A stretch of 64,000 bases of DNA, from NCBI GenBank assembly GCA_002344065.1, contig DDTK01000013.1, positions 1-64,000 of the forward strand, read 5' to 3'. Position numbers and translations under genes: made by a program. The DNA comes from Flammeovirgaceae bacterium UBA2366. GTDB taxonomy: Bacteria; Bacteroidota; Bacteroidia; Cytophagales; Cyclobacteriaceae. Below, in pieces: positions 36,801 to 45,201 of the stretch; the first letter of the stretch is position 1, and each line of letters begins with the position of its first letter. Under the pieces are notes generated by a model, which worked only from the letters and a program-made list of their open reading frames with translations, did no database searches and was not told the origin of the DNA.

Positions 36801-37265
36801 CGATCGTCTGCTGATTACTTTTTCCGATAACGCCTCAGGATAGGTAACTATAATTTGAGGAGAAGTTTTTGCTGCAAGCGCATTCAGCACTTCGGTTCGC
36901 ATGAGAATATTAGCATTCTCCGTTTCGTCAAATTCATAAGGCCGTTTGTATGACATGGGGAACAGGAGTATTTCCCTGCCTAGTAAATTTTGAAGGTCGT
37001 TTTGAAAGTATGCAGCCTCTTCTTTATCCTGTAAAACAATCAGGTAATCCTGCGGATGCAGGGTAAAAGCCGAAGCTGCCAACACCGCATCCAGGCTACC
37101 GGATAAACCCTTAATTCGAATATGTTGGTGATTGGGCGCAGCTATTACTGCGGCTACGGTCTTCACTAAACCATCCGCGCGGTACAAATCCAAAAATTCA
37201 TTCGCCCTCAAATCGTGCTGCTTAAAGCGAGGCGCAAATGTAATGGTGCTGACCCTCTCCTTCAA
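33837..37265 (-). CDS. mfd: transcription-repair coupling factor Mfd
   Basis: DNA translocase of 1142 residues that removes stalled RNA polymerase and recruits UvrA. Order of parts: UvrB-like N-terminal region, RNA-polymerase-interacting domain around GDFVTHIDYGIGKFAGLEKK, helicase Walker A in VCGDVGFGKTEVAIRAAF, DEEQ box in LLVVDEEQKFGV, TATPIPRTL, and motif VI in HQMRGRVGRSNKKAFCF. The C-terminal TRCF domain is present. The start appears to be TTG, since no ATG lies near the family N-terminus. Divergent small gene 37298-37489 begins only 32 nt away. Confidence 0.97.
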   Translation of the reverse strand: MKERVSTITFAPRFKQHDLRANEFLDLYRADGLVKTVAAVIAAPNHQHIRIKGLSGSLDAVLAASAFTLHPQDYLIVLQDKEEAAYFQNDLQNLLGREILLFPMSYKRPYEFDETENANILMRTEVLNALAAKTSPQIIVTYPEALSEKVISRRSLSSNTFAIKTGEQLNVSFLEEFMHSYDFEKTDFVYEAGQFAVRGGIIDIFSFAHELPYRIELFGDEVENIRSFDPGSQLSVETVPAINIIPDVQTRLMHEERQSLFEFIPPETRIWFKDFQLTTDVIQKSFDKVSESFHRIVASSNTQVVLSPEKLFDDRNSFLKLTNPFTKIEFGNRFELKNPVVFDWPSSAQPSFNKNFELLANNLIEHQNQGFVNFIAADVPKQLDRLRGIFEEVHPELHFTGLEFSLRQGFVDATLKILCYTDHQIFERFHRYRARERFSRSKALTLRELQTLQPGDFVTHIDYGIGKFAGLEKKEVNGHEQEAIRLVYRDDDILYVSIHALHKISKYSGKEGAPPLISKLGSQEWETKKSKAKKRVKDIAKELIELYAKRKGAPGYAFTPDGYLQAELESSFLYDDTPDQAKATEDVKYDMQQPHPMDRLVCGDVGFGKTEVAIRAAFKAATEGKQVAVLVPTTILAMQHFRTFKERLSNFPVTIEYISRFRSDKEIKKIIHQVGEGKVDILIGTHRIVSKDVVFKDLGLLVVDEEQKFGVKVKDRLKELKHNVDVLTLTATPIPRTLHFSLMGARDLSIIATPPPNRQPVTTELHTFNETIIRDAVSFELRRGGQVFFVHNRVNDIEEVANIIHKLVPDARLGIAHGQMDGDKLEKAMVKFIDGDYDVLVSTNIIESGLDIPNANTIIINQAHMFGLSDLHQMRGRVGRSNKKAFCFLLTPPASLLTSDSRKRLASLEEFSDLGDGFKVAMRDLDIRGAGNLLGAEQSGFINDLGFETYHKILDDAIQELKETYFKDLFADELAEKAKLIVQDCVIETDLEILIPETYVNNTSERLQLYARLDNIKNEDQLEKFSAELRDRFGDIPESVHELINSVRLRWLGEKVGFEKLALKGGKLRGYFVSNKEEYFNSAMFSQVLKYVQAHPRSCKLREHTGKPLLIIDPVNHVESAIELLHHMMGLEYKSANEILSR

Positions 37266-37297
37266 AAAAGCGTTGTTAAATTTATTACTTTTAGTAA

Positions 37298-37489
37298 ATG
37301 AGCAATGTTCGTCTTTTTTTTCTGCTGCTGAGTTTAGCCGCCCTTTTGTTTATGGTGGCCGGTTTGTTTAAGCCCTGGCTACTGCTGTGGTGGGAAGACG
37401 TACAGAATCGAAGAAAAGTGATAAAATTGTATGGAAGCATAGCGCTTATCAGTTACCTGGTATTTATCGGGCTTCGTTTTGTTGAATAA
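37298..37489 (+). CDS. small membrane protein, 63 aa
   Basis: Two-helix membrane protein: LFFLLLSLAALLFMVAGLF and a second hydrophobic stretch, LYGSIALISYLVFIGLRF, separated by a charged loop (WEDVQNRRKVIK). Family not recognised, though small proteins of this shape are common next to repair or division genes in Cytophagales. It starts 32 nt from the divergent mfd start, so the promoters must overlap, and stops one base before the end of the convergent methyltransferase gene. Confidence 0.72.
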   Translation: MSNVRLFFLLLSLAALLFMVAGLFKPWLLLWWEDVQNRRKVIKLYGSIALISYLVFIGLRFVE

Positions 37490-37490
37490 C

Positions 37491-38714
37491 CTACTTCAGC
37501 CGATCAGCCACTACTGTGTATTTCTTTTCCCGTGCTGTAAACCCAATGAGGTAGTGATCGCCTCCATCCGTTAACTTCATTTTTTTCTTCAGCGTTTCAG
37601 CGGCTAGTGGATAGTTTCGGGTAACAACATTGGCTTTGCCGGTTATAAAAAACGCTTTGATTGCCGCAGGCACAGGCTTTACAACAGCTTTCACTTTGTA
37701 TACACGGCCCGGAAAATCCTTCACAAATTCATTACTGGTGTACAGGTGTGTGTTTGCATGTAATTTATTCAATCTGAATTTTACCGACACCAACTTGAAA
37801 GCTCCCGCCTTAAGAATAGAAGTGTTGGGTTCGTATAAATAGGTTAAGGGTTCAGAGAATTCAGCAACCGCAGCCTTTTCTTCAGTTCGCGCAAAGGAGA
37901 ATTCTTCCTTATCATTATCCTGAAGGTTAACCGCATGAATCGTGGGCTCACCCGACCAGAAGGATTGGCATAAAAAAAGAACCTCCTTACATTCATTTTT
38001 TACTGACAAAATAAAAATGGCCCGAACGTTCCGAAGCTCCTGTACTCCTTGCTGGAGATCAATAAGTGGGGAGGCCTTAATTAAAATAAAATCAGCCTTG
38101 GCGAAAAGGGAAGAAGTCAGCGCTGTTACGTCTGGTTCGCAGGAAGAAAACCTGAATACTTTTTTGTTTGCTTTATCCCTTCGCGCTGGATCAAGGTAAA
38201 GGAGATTAAACCGTTTGTTCGTTTGCAGAAGAAATCCTTCGGCTGTAATTGCCTGATAGGAAATATTTTTAGCTTTTAGTTTTTCATGACTATGCCGGGT
38301 TATCTCAAGCAGCGTTTGATTCGGCTCCACGTAATCAACATGGTCAAACGCCTTACTGAAAAAATAACTGTCTACACCAAAACCGCTAGTAAGGTCTGCA
38401 CAGCTTTTACACTCCGGTAAAAAACGTTGAATCACCTCTGCTTTGAAATTTGCAGATGCTTCGGATGAACTTTGCTCAAGATTAACTGAAGGCGGATAAA
38501 CTATTCCAGTTGTAGCGTAGTAGGATGGAAGTTTGTCTTTAGCTTTTCTTCTTCCCCGTAATTGCTCAGCTAAAGCGGCTGTGGGAATACCAAAGAGGGA
38601 TTTGTGTTTTAAAATAAGTTTCTGTTCATCGTCATGCTCGTGCCCTTGTAAATACTGCTGCACTTCAGGCGCAGCTAGTGAATGTAATAGTGAGGCAGAA
38701 CTGGATTCAGACAT
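37491..38714 (-). CDS. class I methyltransferase with THUMP-like domain
   Basis: Protein of 407 residues with a Rossmann methyltransferase core. The SAM region is CADLTSGFGVDSYFFSKAF, followed by HVDYVEPNQTLLEITRHS and FNLLYLDPARRDKANKKVF; the DPAR motif marks the active-site loop. The C-terminal part is the THUMP-like domain seen in this Bacteroidota family (VKAVVKPVPAAIKAF, NVVTRNYPLAAETLKK). An RNA substrate is likely but unproven. I chose the ATG at 38714 over 38774 because the longer form would overlap the divergent oxidoreductase start. Confidence 0.85.
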   Translation of the reverse strand: MSESSSASLLHSLAAPEVQQYLQGHEHDDEQKLILKHKSLFGIPTAALAEQLRGRRKAKDKLPSYYATTGIVYPPSVNLEQSSSEASANFKAEVIQRFLPECKSCADLTSGFGVDSYFFSKAFDHVDYVEPNQTLLEITRHSHEKLKAKNISYQAITAEGFLLQTNKRFNLLYLDPARRDKANKKVFRFSSCEPDVTALTSSLFAKADFILIKASPLIDLQQGVQELRNVRAIFILSVKNECKEVLFLCQSFWSGEPTIHAVNLQDNDKEEFSFARTEEKAAVAEFSEPLTYLYEPNTSILKAGAFKLVSVKFRLNKLHANTHLYTSNEFVKDFPGRVYKVKAVVKPVPAAIKAFFITGKANVVTRNYPLAAETLKKKMKLTDGGDHYLIGFTAREKKYTVVADRLK

Positions 38715-38776
38715 ATAAGAAATCAAAGTAACCGAAATTTTCCATGAACTGAAGGTCAATTTGTAATTTGCCATCC

Positions 38777-40024
38777 ATGTATGATCTTATAGTAGTTGGA
38801 GGCGGTGCGGCCGGATTTTTTGGGGCCATTCAGGCTGCCGGACTAAATCCACACCTCAAGATTGTTATTCTTGAAAAATCAGGAAAGCTACTATCGAAAG
38901 TTAAAGTTTCAGGAGGAGGCAGATGCAATGTTACTCACCATGAGTTTAACGTAAAGGCACTGGCACATCACTATCCACGAGGGGAGAAGACATTGCGAAG
39001 CCTTTTTCAAAAATTTCAGGCGAAAGATGTGGTGGCCTGGTTTGAGCAAAAAGGCATTGCGCTTAAGACAGAAGGTGATGGCCGGATGTTTCCAACAACC
39101 AACACGTCTCAAACCATAATCGATTGTTTTTTGAGTGAAGCAAAAAAGAGAAATGTAGAGATCAGACTAAATGAAGCCGTAACAGATATTCAAAGACTAC
39201 AGGATACTTTGAGCATTAGTACAGCTACCGGCAAAACCGTTGAGGCGAAAAATGTATTGGTAGCCATTGGTGGCCATCCTCAGCGCAGCAGTTATGAATG
39301 GATTGAAAAATTGGGGCACACCATAACACCACTTGTTCCTTCATTATTTACGTTCAATGATCCATCAAAGCGATTTATTTCATTAATGGGTGTTGCCGTT
39401 GATAACGGTTTGGTAAGGATAGCAGGAACAAAATTTCTGCAGCAAGGCCCCGTGCTCATTACCCATTGGGGGCTTAGTGGCCCTGCGGTAATTAAACTTT
39501 CTGCCTGGGCGGCAGCGTGGCTTCATCGGGTAAATTATGAATTCACGGTTTTGATTAGTTGGATTGGCAATCGAAAAGAAGAAGAACTTCGGGATGAATT
39601 AAATTCCCTAAAAAATACGAGACCGAAACTTAGTGTATCAGGGAATCCGCTTTTTCAATTACCGCAGCGATTATGGACCAAGCTTTGTGAAGAAGCCGAA
39701 ATTGAAGAGAAGAAAATCTGGGGAGAGCTAAGCAATCGTAATCTTAATAAACTAATCGAGCAACTGATCAGGTGCCCACTTAACATGAAAGGTAAAACTA
39801 CGTTTAAAGAAGAGTTCGTTACCTGCGGTGGGGTTGAAATGAATGAAATTAACCTGGAGACGATGGAGAGTAAATTTATTCCAGGTCTCTATTTCGCAGG
39901 AGAGGTTTTGAATATCGATGGAGAAACAGGAGGCTTCAATTTTCAATCGGCATGGACTACCGCATGGGTTGCCGCACAACACATAGCGCAAAAAGAAAAG
40001 GCCGGTAGTTCACCCCGGCCTTGA
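38777..40024 (+). CDS. BaiN/HI0933 family NAD(P)/FAD-dependent oxidoreductase
   Basis: Flavoprotein of 415 residues. The FAD-binding start is YDLIVVGGGAAGFFGAIQAA, followed by KLLSKVKVSGGGRCNVTHH, a signature of the HI0933/BaiN/YhiN family. The C-terminus closes the FAD site with GLYFAGEVLNIDGETGGFNF. Family knowledge covers a bile-acid-type reductase in some gut bacteria, but most members are uncharacterised. An earlier TTG at 38768 is possible; 38777 is the first ATG. Its last codons contain the hairpin that serves as the terminator of the opposite asd gene. Confidence 0.93.
   Translation: MYDLIVVGGGAAGFFGAIQAAGLNPHLKIVILEKSGKLLSKVKVSGGGRCNVTHHEFNVKALAHHYPRGEKTLRSLFQKFQAKDVVAWFEQKGIALKTEGDGRMFPTTNTSQTIIDCFLSEAKKRNVEIRLNEAVTDIQRLQDTLSISTATGKTVEAKNVLVAIGGHPQRSSYEWIEKLGHTITPLVPSLFTFNDPSKRFISLMGVAVDNGLVRIAGTKFLQQGPVLITHWGLSGPAVIKLSAWAAAWLHRVNYEFTVLISWIGNRKEEELRDELNSLKNTRPKLSVSGNPLFQLPQRLWTKLCEEAEIEEKKIWGELSNRNLNKLIEQLIRCPLNMKGKTTFKEEFVTCGGVEMNEINLETMESKFIPGLYFAGEVLNIDGETGGFNFQSAWTTAWVAAQHIAQKEKAGSSPRP
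39991..40022 (-). terminator. terminator of asd inside the neighbouring coding end
   Basis: On the minus strand AAGGCCGG, a 9-nt loop, CCGGCCTT and then TTCTTTTT form a textbook terminator about 25 nt after the asd stop. The bases are at the same time the last codons of the convergent oxidoreductase gene. Confidence 0.75.
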
Positions 40025-40046
40025 ATATTTTGTGTTGGTTTATTTT

Positions 40047-41039
40047 TTAATAGACCAAACTCTTTTCTAACATGAACTCGGCAATTTGCACAGCATTGGT
40101 AGCCGCACCCTTACGCAAGTTATCGGCAACAATCCACAAGTTAAGTGTGTTGGGAAGTGATTCATCTCTGCGAATCCGTCCAACAAACACCTCATCACGG
40201 CCTTGAGCATTCACAGGCATGGGGTATATATTATTCTTCGGATCATCCTGAACAATTACTCCGGGAGTATTGGCCAAAATTGATCGGGCCTCACTGCAGG
40301 TGAAATCATGGTAAAACTCTGCGTTCACGGCTTCGGCATGGCCACCCATGGTGGGTACGCGCACAGTAGTTGAAGTAATGCCAATAGTTTGATCACCCAA
40401 AATTTTACGGGTTTCGTTTACCATTTTCATTTCTTCCTTGGTATAACCGTTGTCCAAAAACGTATCGATGTGCGGCAAGGCGTTCATATCAATAGTGTGT
40501 GGATACACTTTGTGGCCATCCACGCCAGCCCGTTCATCCTGTAGTTGCTGTACGGCATCCTTTCCGGTTCCGGTTACAGATTGATAAGTAGAAACAACAA
40601 TGCGCTTGAGTTTATATTTATTGTGTAGCGGAGCGAGCGCCATTACCATTTGAATGGTGGAACAGTTTGGGTTGGCGATGATGCGATCGTCAGATGTTAA
40701 CTCCTGTCCGTTAATTTCCGGTACAATCAATTTTTTAGTTGGATCCATCCGCCAGGCAGATGAATTATCGATAACGATGCTGCCCATTTCGGCAAAACGC
40801 GGAGCCCACTCCAGGGAAGTGTTTCCGCCTGCTGAAAAGATGGCCATATCGGGTGCCAGCTTACAAGTCTCTTCAATGCTTTTGATGGTGTACTCCTTGC
40901 CTTTAAAGGTCATGGTTTGGCCAACCGATTTGGCTGAGGCCACTAAGTACAATTCGTCAAATGGAAAGTTTCTTTCTTCAATAACTTTCAGGATCTCCTG
41001 GCCAACCAATCCGGTGGCCCCCACAATAGCTAACTTCAT
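40047..41039 (-). CDS. asd: aspartate-semialdehyde dehydrogenase
   Basis: Enzyme of 330 residues, usual length. It reduces aspartyl phosphate to aspartate semialdehyde with NADPH for lysine, diaminopimelate, threonine and methionine synthesis. The NADP loop is MKLAIVGATGLVGQEILKV, the active-site cysteine is in IIANPNCSTIQMVMAL, and the late basic/histidine region is VRVPTMGGHAEAVNAEF. It is transcribed alone, away from the lamin-tail gene, from a region containing a palindromic pair of TATTTTTG promoter boxes. A terminator follows in the end of the neighbouring gene. Confidence 0.97.
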   Translation of the reverse strand: MKLAIVGATGLVGQEILKVIEERNFPFDELYLVASAKSVGQTMTFKGKEYTIKSIEETCKLAPDMAIFSAGGNTSLEWAPRFAEMGSIVIDNSSAWRMDPTKKLIVPEINGQELTSDDRIIANPNCSTIQMVMALAPLHNKYKLKRIVVSTYQSVTGTGKDAVQQLQDERAGVDGHKVYPHTIDMNALPHIDTFLDNGYTKEEMKMVNETRKILGDQTIGITSTTVRVPTMGGHAEAVNAEFYHDFTCSEARSILANTPGVIVQDDPKNNIYPMPVNAQGRDEVFVGRIRRDESLPNTLNLWIVADNLRKGAATNAVQIAEFMLEKSLVY

Positions 41040-41092
41040 TATTTTATTAATTGTTTAAAACCAAGCTTCGTCCCCATTCCGGAACGGACGCG

Positions 41093-41109
41093 CAAAAATA
41101 GTATTTTTG
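41093..41109. promoter_or_regulatory. palindromic pair of TAnnTTTG boxes, probable divergent promoters
   Basis: CAAAAATA-G-TATTTTTG is a perfect 8-bp inverted repeat. Each arm reads TATTTTTG on its own strand, matching the Bacteroidota -7 box TAnnTTTG. It lies 54 nt from the asd start and 16 nt from the lamin-tail gene start. The -33 TTTG boxes at standard spacing are not clear on either side. Confidence 0.5.
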
Positions 41110-41124
41110 GTTACAGGCATAACA

Positions 41125-43773
41125 ATGGATGTAACGAATAAAATTCCCCTTGCTCCCTGCACACGATTGCTGACGCTTAAACGCCTCACTCTTTTTGCTT
41201 TCTTAGCAATAAGTCAGGTATGTTTCGCCCAGTTTTCCGATAACTTCTCCGATGGGGATTACACCCAAAACCCAGCCTGGACACCGGACAACCCCAGCAA
41301 CTGGTTAGTCGACAATGGCCAACTTCGCTCAAACTCCTCCGTGGCAAGTTCCTCGTTTTGGATATCAACACCATCCGCTAAAGTAACCGAAGCCCAGTGG
41401 GAGTTTTTTGTCAACCTTCAGTTTAACACTTCAGGCGCCAATTATGTTGATGTTTACCTGGTTTCGGCAAATCAAAACCTGAGCGCCCCTGGCAACAACG
41501 GCTACTTTGTGCGTATTGGTGGAACGCCCGATGAAGTAAGCCTGTATAAAATAGTTGGAGGTACGGCCTCCATTATCATTAACGGGACGGATGGCGTAAC
41601 CAATTTTTCAAATAATGTGCTGCGCATTAAAGTTGTGCGCGATGCGACTCACCTTTGGACACTTTCGTACGATAACACCGGAACGGGTAATAATTACTTT
41701 GATGAACCGTCAGTACCGGATAACACCTTTACTACTGGTAATTATTTTGGTATTCGTGTTGTCCAATCCACATCATCGTTCTTTACCCGGCACTTCTTCG
41801 ATGATTTTTATGTTGGCGAAATCGTTCAGGATACGGAGCCTCCTCTACTTCTTTCGGTGAATGCATTAACCGCCAATACGCTGGATGTTCTTTTCAACGA
41901 AAAACTTGATCAGGCAACAGCACAAACACCAACCAACTATGTTGTAAATAATGGAGTTGGCCATCCTCAGCTGGTAACCCTTCAATCAAACGAAAGAATG
42001 GTTCGGTTAACCTTCTCCAATCCTTTTCCCAACGGTACTACCTGTCAGTTAACGGTGATTAACGTGCAGGATCTTTCAGCCAATGCCATTACGTCTGCAA
42101 GTGCTGATTTTTTCTTTTTTCAATCCTTACCGATACAGTACAAGGATGTAATTTTTACTGAGCTCTTTCCCGATCCAAATCCGGTTATCGGTTTGCCTGA
42201 AGCGGAATTTGTTGAGTTATATAACCTCAGCAGCAATCCGGTTAACCTGGCCGGCTGGAAATTTTCCGATCCATCATCAACAGCAACACTTCCAAATTTC
42301 ATTTTGCAGCCGGGCGCTTACGTGATCGTTACACCAAATTCTTCTGCCTCTTTGTTTTCAACGTTTGGATCGGTAATAGGCGTTTCCAATTTTCCCACAC
42401 TGAATAATAGCGGGGATAATCTGTTACTGCGCGATCCCGGTAATGCAGTGATCGATTATGTTGATTATACAGACGCCTGGTATAAAGACGATGACAAGCG
42501 ACAAGGCGGATGGACGCTGGAGTTAATTGATCCGGAAAATACGTGTGCCGAAGAAGAGAATTGGGTCGCCTCGGAACATCCTTCAGGCGGAACGCCCGGT
42601 AAAGAAAATTCTGTTAAAGCATCAAAGCCTGACCTCACGGGCCCGAAATTGGTATATGCCATTCCCACCTCACCCACACAACTTAAAATCGGGTTTGACG
42701 AAAAACTGGAAGCTGATCTCCCATTAGTCACCAACTTTATTATTTCTCCAACTCTTGAGGCAATGTCAGTCTCATTTTCTTCAACCCGTTTGCGCGAACT
42801 TCTCCTCGAACTGGGCGCCCCAATTTCTCCACAACAAACCTATACCCTAACCGTTGCGAACATCCGCGATTGCAGTGGCAACCTTGTGCAGGAAAATTTC
42901 CGGTCAGTCAGCTTTGGCTTTCCGGAAGAGGCACAACAAGGTGATCTTGTTATTAATGAACTGCTTTTTAACCCACGGCCATTTGGCGTTGACTTTATTG
43001 AAATACTAAACCGGTCGAACAAGTTTGTTAACCTGAGGAACTGGCAAATTGGAAATTTTGAGAATGGACTACCTACCAATCTGAAAATAATTGCCACGGA
43101 GGATTTGTTGTTGCCCCCATCATACAAGCTCGCATTTACAACCGATCCCGCTACCATTCGTGCGCATTATCCAAAATCTTCACAAGGCAATTTATTTCGT
43201 GTTTCTTCGCTGCCTTCTTTCCCCGACAGGGAAGGGTCTGCAAGTCTGGTAAATCCATCAGGCGTAACCATTGACAACATGCGTTATGAACAGAACTTTC
43301 ATTCTGTTTTTCTGCGCGACAAAGAAGGCGTTTCGTTGGAGCGGATTTATCCTGAAGGCAACAGCAACGATCCCAACAATTGGAAGTCAGCAGCTTCAAC
43401 AGAGAATTTTGCCACACCGGGTTACGCCAATTCAAATGCGGGCAATACTCAACCTGTAACAGGCGAAGTAAAAATTGAACCTGAAATTTTTGTTCCGTTA
43501 TACGGTCAGCCGGATTTCACCGAGATACGGTATGACTTTGATCGCGGTGGGCGTGTGGCCAACATAAAAATTCTTGATCAGCAAGGTCGTGAAATCAAGC
43601 AACTGGCGAACAATCAAACCCTGGCAACAAGTGGCTTTATCCGTTGGGATGGCGATCGTGATGATGGCACCAAGGCACGTCCCGGCTATTATGTGGTTTG
43701 GTTTGAGTTGTTCGATAATACTGGGTTAGTAGAGACGTACAGAAAGCGTGTTGTGATCGCGGCACGATATTAA
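41125..43773 (+). CDS. secreted protein with two lamin-tail domains and Ig-like domains
   Basis: Exported protein of 882 residues. The signal is RLTLFAFLAISQVCFAQ. Order: a LamG-like beta-sandwich (about 35-230), an Ig-like domain starting DTEPPLLLSVNALTANTLDV, a lamin-tail domain (DVIFTELFPDPNPV to YVIVTPN), a second Ig-like domain, a second lamin-tail domain (GDLVINELLFNPRPFGVDFI), and a C-terminal FlgD-like sandwich ending YRKRVVIAARY. The last part resembles gliding-motility-type C-terminal domains, so type IX secretion is possible. Lamin-tail proteins often attach to the cell surface or to secreted nucleases. Confidence 0.88.
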   Translation: MDVTNKIPLAPCTRLLTLKRLTLFAFLAISQVCFAQFSDNFSDGDYTQNPAWTPDNPSNWLVDNGQLRSNSSVASSSFWISTPSAKVTEAQWEFFVNLQFNTSGANYVDVYLVSANQNLSAPGNNGYFVRIGGTPDEVSLYKIVGGTASIIINGTDGVTNFSNNVLRIKVVRDATHLWTLSYDNTGTGNNYFDEPSVPDNTFTTGNYFGIRVVQSTSSFFTRHFFDDFYVGEIVQDTEPPLLLSVNALTANTLDVLFNEKLDQATAQTPTNYVVNNGVGHPQLVTLQSNERMVRLTFSNPFPNGTTCQLTVINVQDLSANAITSASADFFFFQSLPIQYKDVIFTELFPDPNPVIGLPEAEFVELYNLSSNPVNLAGWKFSDPSSTATLPNFILQPGAYVIVTPNSSASLFSTFGSVIGVSNFPTLNNSGDNLLLRDPGNAVIDYVDYTDAWYKDDDKRQGGWTLELIDPENTCAEEENWVASEHPSGGTPGKENSVKASKPDLTGPKLVYAIPTSPTQLKIGFDEKLEADLPLVTNFIISPTLEAMSVSFSSTRLRELLLELGAPISPQQTYTLTVANIRDCSGNLVQENFRSVSFGFPEEAQQGDLVINELLFNPRPFGVDFIEILNRSNKFVNLRNWQIGNFENGLPTNLKIIATEDLLLPPSYKLAFTTDPATIRAHYPKSSQGNLFRVSSLPSFPDREGSASLVNPSGVTIDNMRYEQNFHSVFLRDKEGVSLERIYPEGNSNDPNNWKSAASTENFATPGYANSNAGNTQPVTGEVKIEPEIFVPLYGQPDFTEIRYDFDRGGRVANIKILDQQGREIKQLANNQTLATSGFIRWDGDRDDGTKARPGYYVVWFELFDNTGLVETYRKRVVIAARY

Positions 43774-43903
43774 GTAAGCACCCGAAACAGTGCATGGGAA
43801 TAAACCCCCCTTTATTTTTTGTTTTACCCCTCACCCTGTATTTTTGCCCGTCCGAAACGGAGCTCTATCCGGGTGGATGCAACTTTTTAAACAGGAAAAA
43901 TTT

Positions 43904-44614
43904 ATGGCAAAAGCAAAGAAAACAGCCAAAGCAGCTAAGAAATCAACTGTTAAGGCAAAAGCTAAGGCTAAAAAATCAACCCCCGCAAAAGCTAAAAAAG
44001 CAGCCAAAAAGCCTGCGCCAAAAAAAGTAGCTAAGCCTGTAGCTAAAAAGCCCGTTAAGGCGGCTAAAAAAGTGGTGGCCAAACCTGTTGAGAAAAAGGC
44101 GCCAGCAGCGGCAGTAAAGAAACCCGTTGTTGCCAAACCTGCTGACAGGCCATCGTTATTAAATCCAACTTTCTTTCCTCCGCTTACCCAACGCCCTATT
44201 GCACACAAGCCTTCTAAAAAGATTACCGTATCGGATGATAAGACACGCTATTCCGATGAAGAACTAAAGGAGTTTGAAGCATTGATCTATGAGAAGCTTG
44301 AGAAAGCTCGTGGGGAATACAAAATTCTGAAGGAAACATTAAATCGTAACAACGATGAAGGTACTGATGCAACATCAGGTGGAAATACAAAAGTGTTGGA
44401 AGACGGTGCCGAAACTGCTGAGAAGGAAAATTTAAGTCAGCTTGCTGCGCGCCAGCAAAAATATATTACCAACCTCGAAAATGCGCTGGTGAGAATTAAA
44501 AACGGCACGTACGGTATTTGTTCCGTAACCGGAAAATTAATTCCGAAGGAACGCTTAATTGCCGTGCCCCACACCACACAATCTATTGAGGCCAAGATGA
44601 TGAAGAAAGACTGA
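43904..44614 (+). CDS. DksA/TraR-like protein with histone-H1-like N-terminal tail
   Basis: Protein of 236 residues. Residues 1-80 are almost only K, A, P and V in AKKx repeats (KKSTVKAKAKAKK, KKPVKAAKKVVAKP), like histone H1 or AlgP tails, and should bind nucleic acid. The C-terminal part (about 120-236) is a coiled-coil DksA fold ending GTYGICSVTGKLIPKERL. Only one of the four zinc-finger cysteines of classical DksA remains. Role: probably modulation of RNA polymerase together with DNA contact. I chose the ATG at 43904, directly before the repeats. scpB follows after 2 nt. Confidence 0.85.
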   Translation: MAKAKKTAKAAKKSTVKAKAKAKKSTPAKAKKAAKKPAPKKVAKPVAKKPVKAAKKVVAKPVEKKAPAAAVKKPVVAKPADRPSLLNPTFFPPLTQRPIAHKPSKKITVSDDKTRYSDEELKEFEALIYEKLEKARGEYKILKETLNRNNDEGTDATSGGNTKVLEDGAETAEKENLSQLAARQQKYITNLENALVRIKNGTYGICSVTGKLIPKERLIAVPHTTQSIEAKMMKKD

Positions 44615-44616
44615 GC

Positions 44617-45201
44617 ATGGACTTTCTTCAAAACCATATTGAGGCGCTGATCTTTTGTTCACCCACTCCTGTAAAGATTGCCGACATCAAAGCATGTCTT
44701 TCCGAAATGTTTAATGCAGATGTTCCGGAGGAAGACATCGTTAATGCTACGGTACGGCTGGAAGAGAAATTTGCCTCCGATGAATTTGCTTTTCAGTTAA
44801 ACAGGGCGAATGGAGGCTATCAGTTTTTAACCAAGCCGGCATACCAGGCCAGCATTGGCATCTTGCTGAAGCAACAATCCAAAAAAAGGTTGTCAACTTC
44901 AGCCATGGAAACGCTTGCCATCATTGCGTACAAGCAACCGATATCCAAAACCGAAATTGAAAATATTCGCGGGGTGAACTGTGACTATGCCGTTCAAAAA
45001 TTACTCGATAAAGGACTAGTGGAGATCAAGGGCAAGGGCGAAACCATAGGGCGCCCCATGCTATACGGTACTTCAGAGAAGTTCATGGAATACTTTGGGA
45101 TCAATGAACTGGCTGATTTGCCGGTACCCAAAGATTTTACAACAGAGATTAATATCATTGGTGAAAGCACCGATCTAAAAGATTCCGATGCGCAAGCGTG
45201 A
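44617..45201 (+). CDS. scpB: segregation and condensation protein ScpB
   Basis: Winged-helix subunit of the SMC-ScpAB complex, 194 residues. The start MDFLQNHIEALIFCSPTPVK and the central ETLAIIAYKQPISKTEIENI region, followed by GVNCDYAVQKLLDKGLVEI and GRPMLYGTSEKFMEYFGI, are diagnostic. It acts in chromosome compaction and segregation as a kleisin-binding dimer. It lies 2 nt after the DksA-like gene and overlaps the pseudouridine synthase gene by 14 bases, the common order scpB-rluB in many bacteria. Confidence 0.96.
   Translation: MDFLQNHIEALIFCSPTPVKIADIKACLSEMFNADVPEEDIVNATVRLEEKFASDEFAFQLNRANGGYQFLTKPAYQASIGILLKQQSKKRLSTSAMETLAIIAYKQPISKTEIENIRGVNCDYAVQKLLDKGLVEIKGKGETIGRPMLYGTSEKFMEYFGINELADLPVPKDFTTEINIIGESTDLKDSDAQA

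Noticed and set aside
43831..44208. Minus-strand frame rich in alanine, phenylalanine and leucine opposite the DksA-like gene
   Set aside because: It is the mirror of the AKK repeats; its apparent membrane character is an artefact of the repeat composition.
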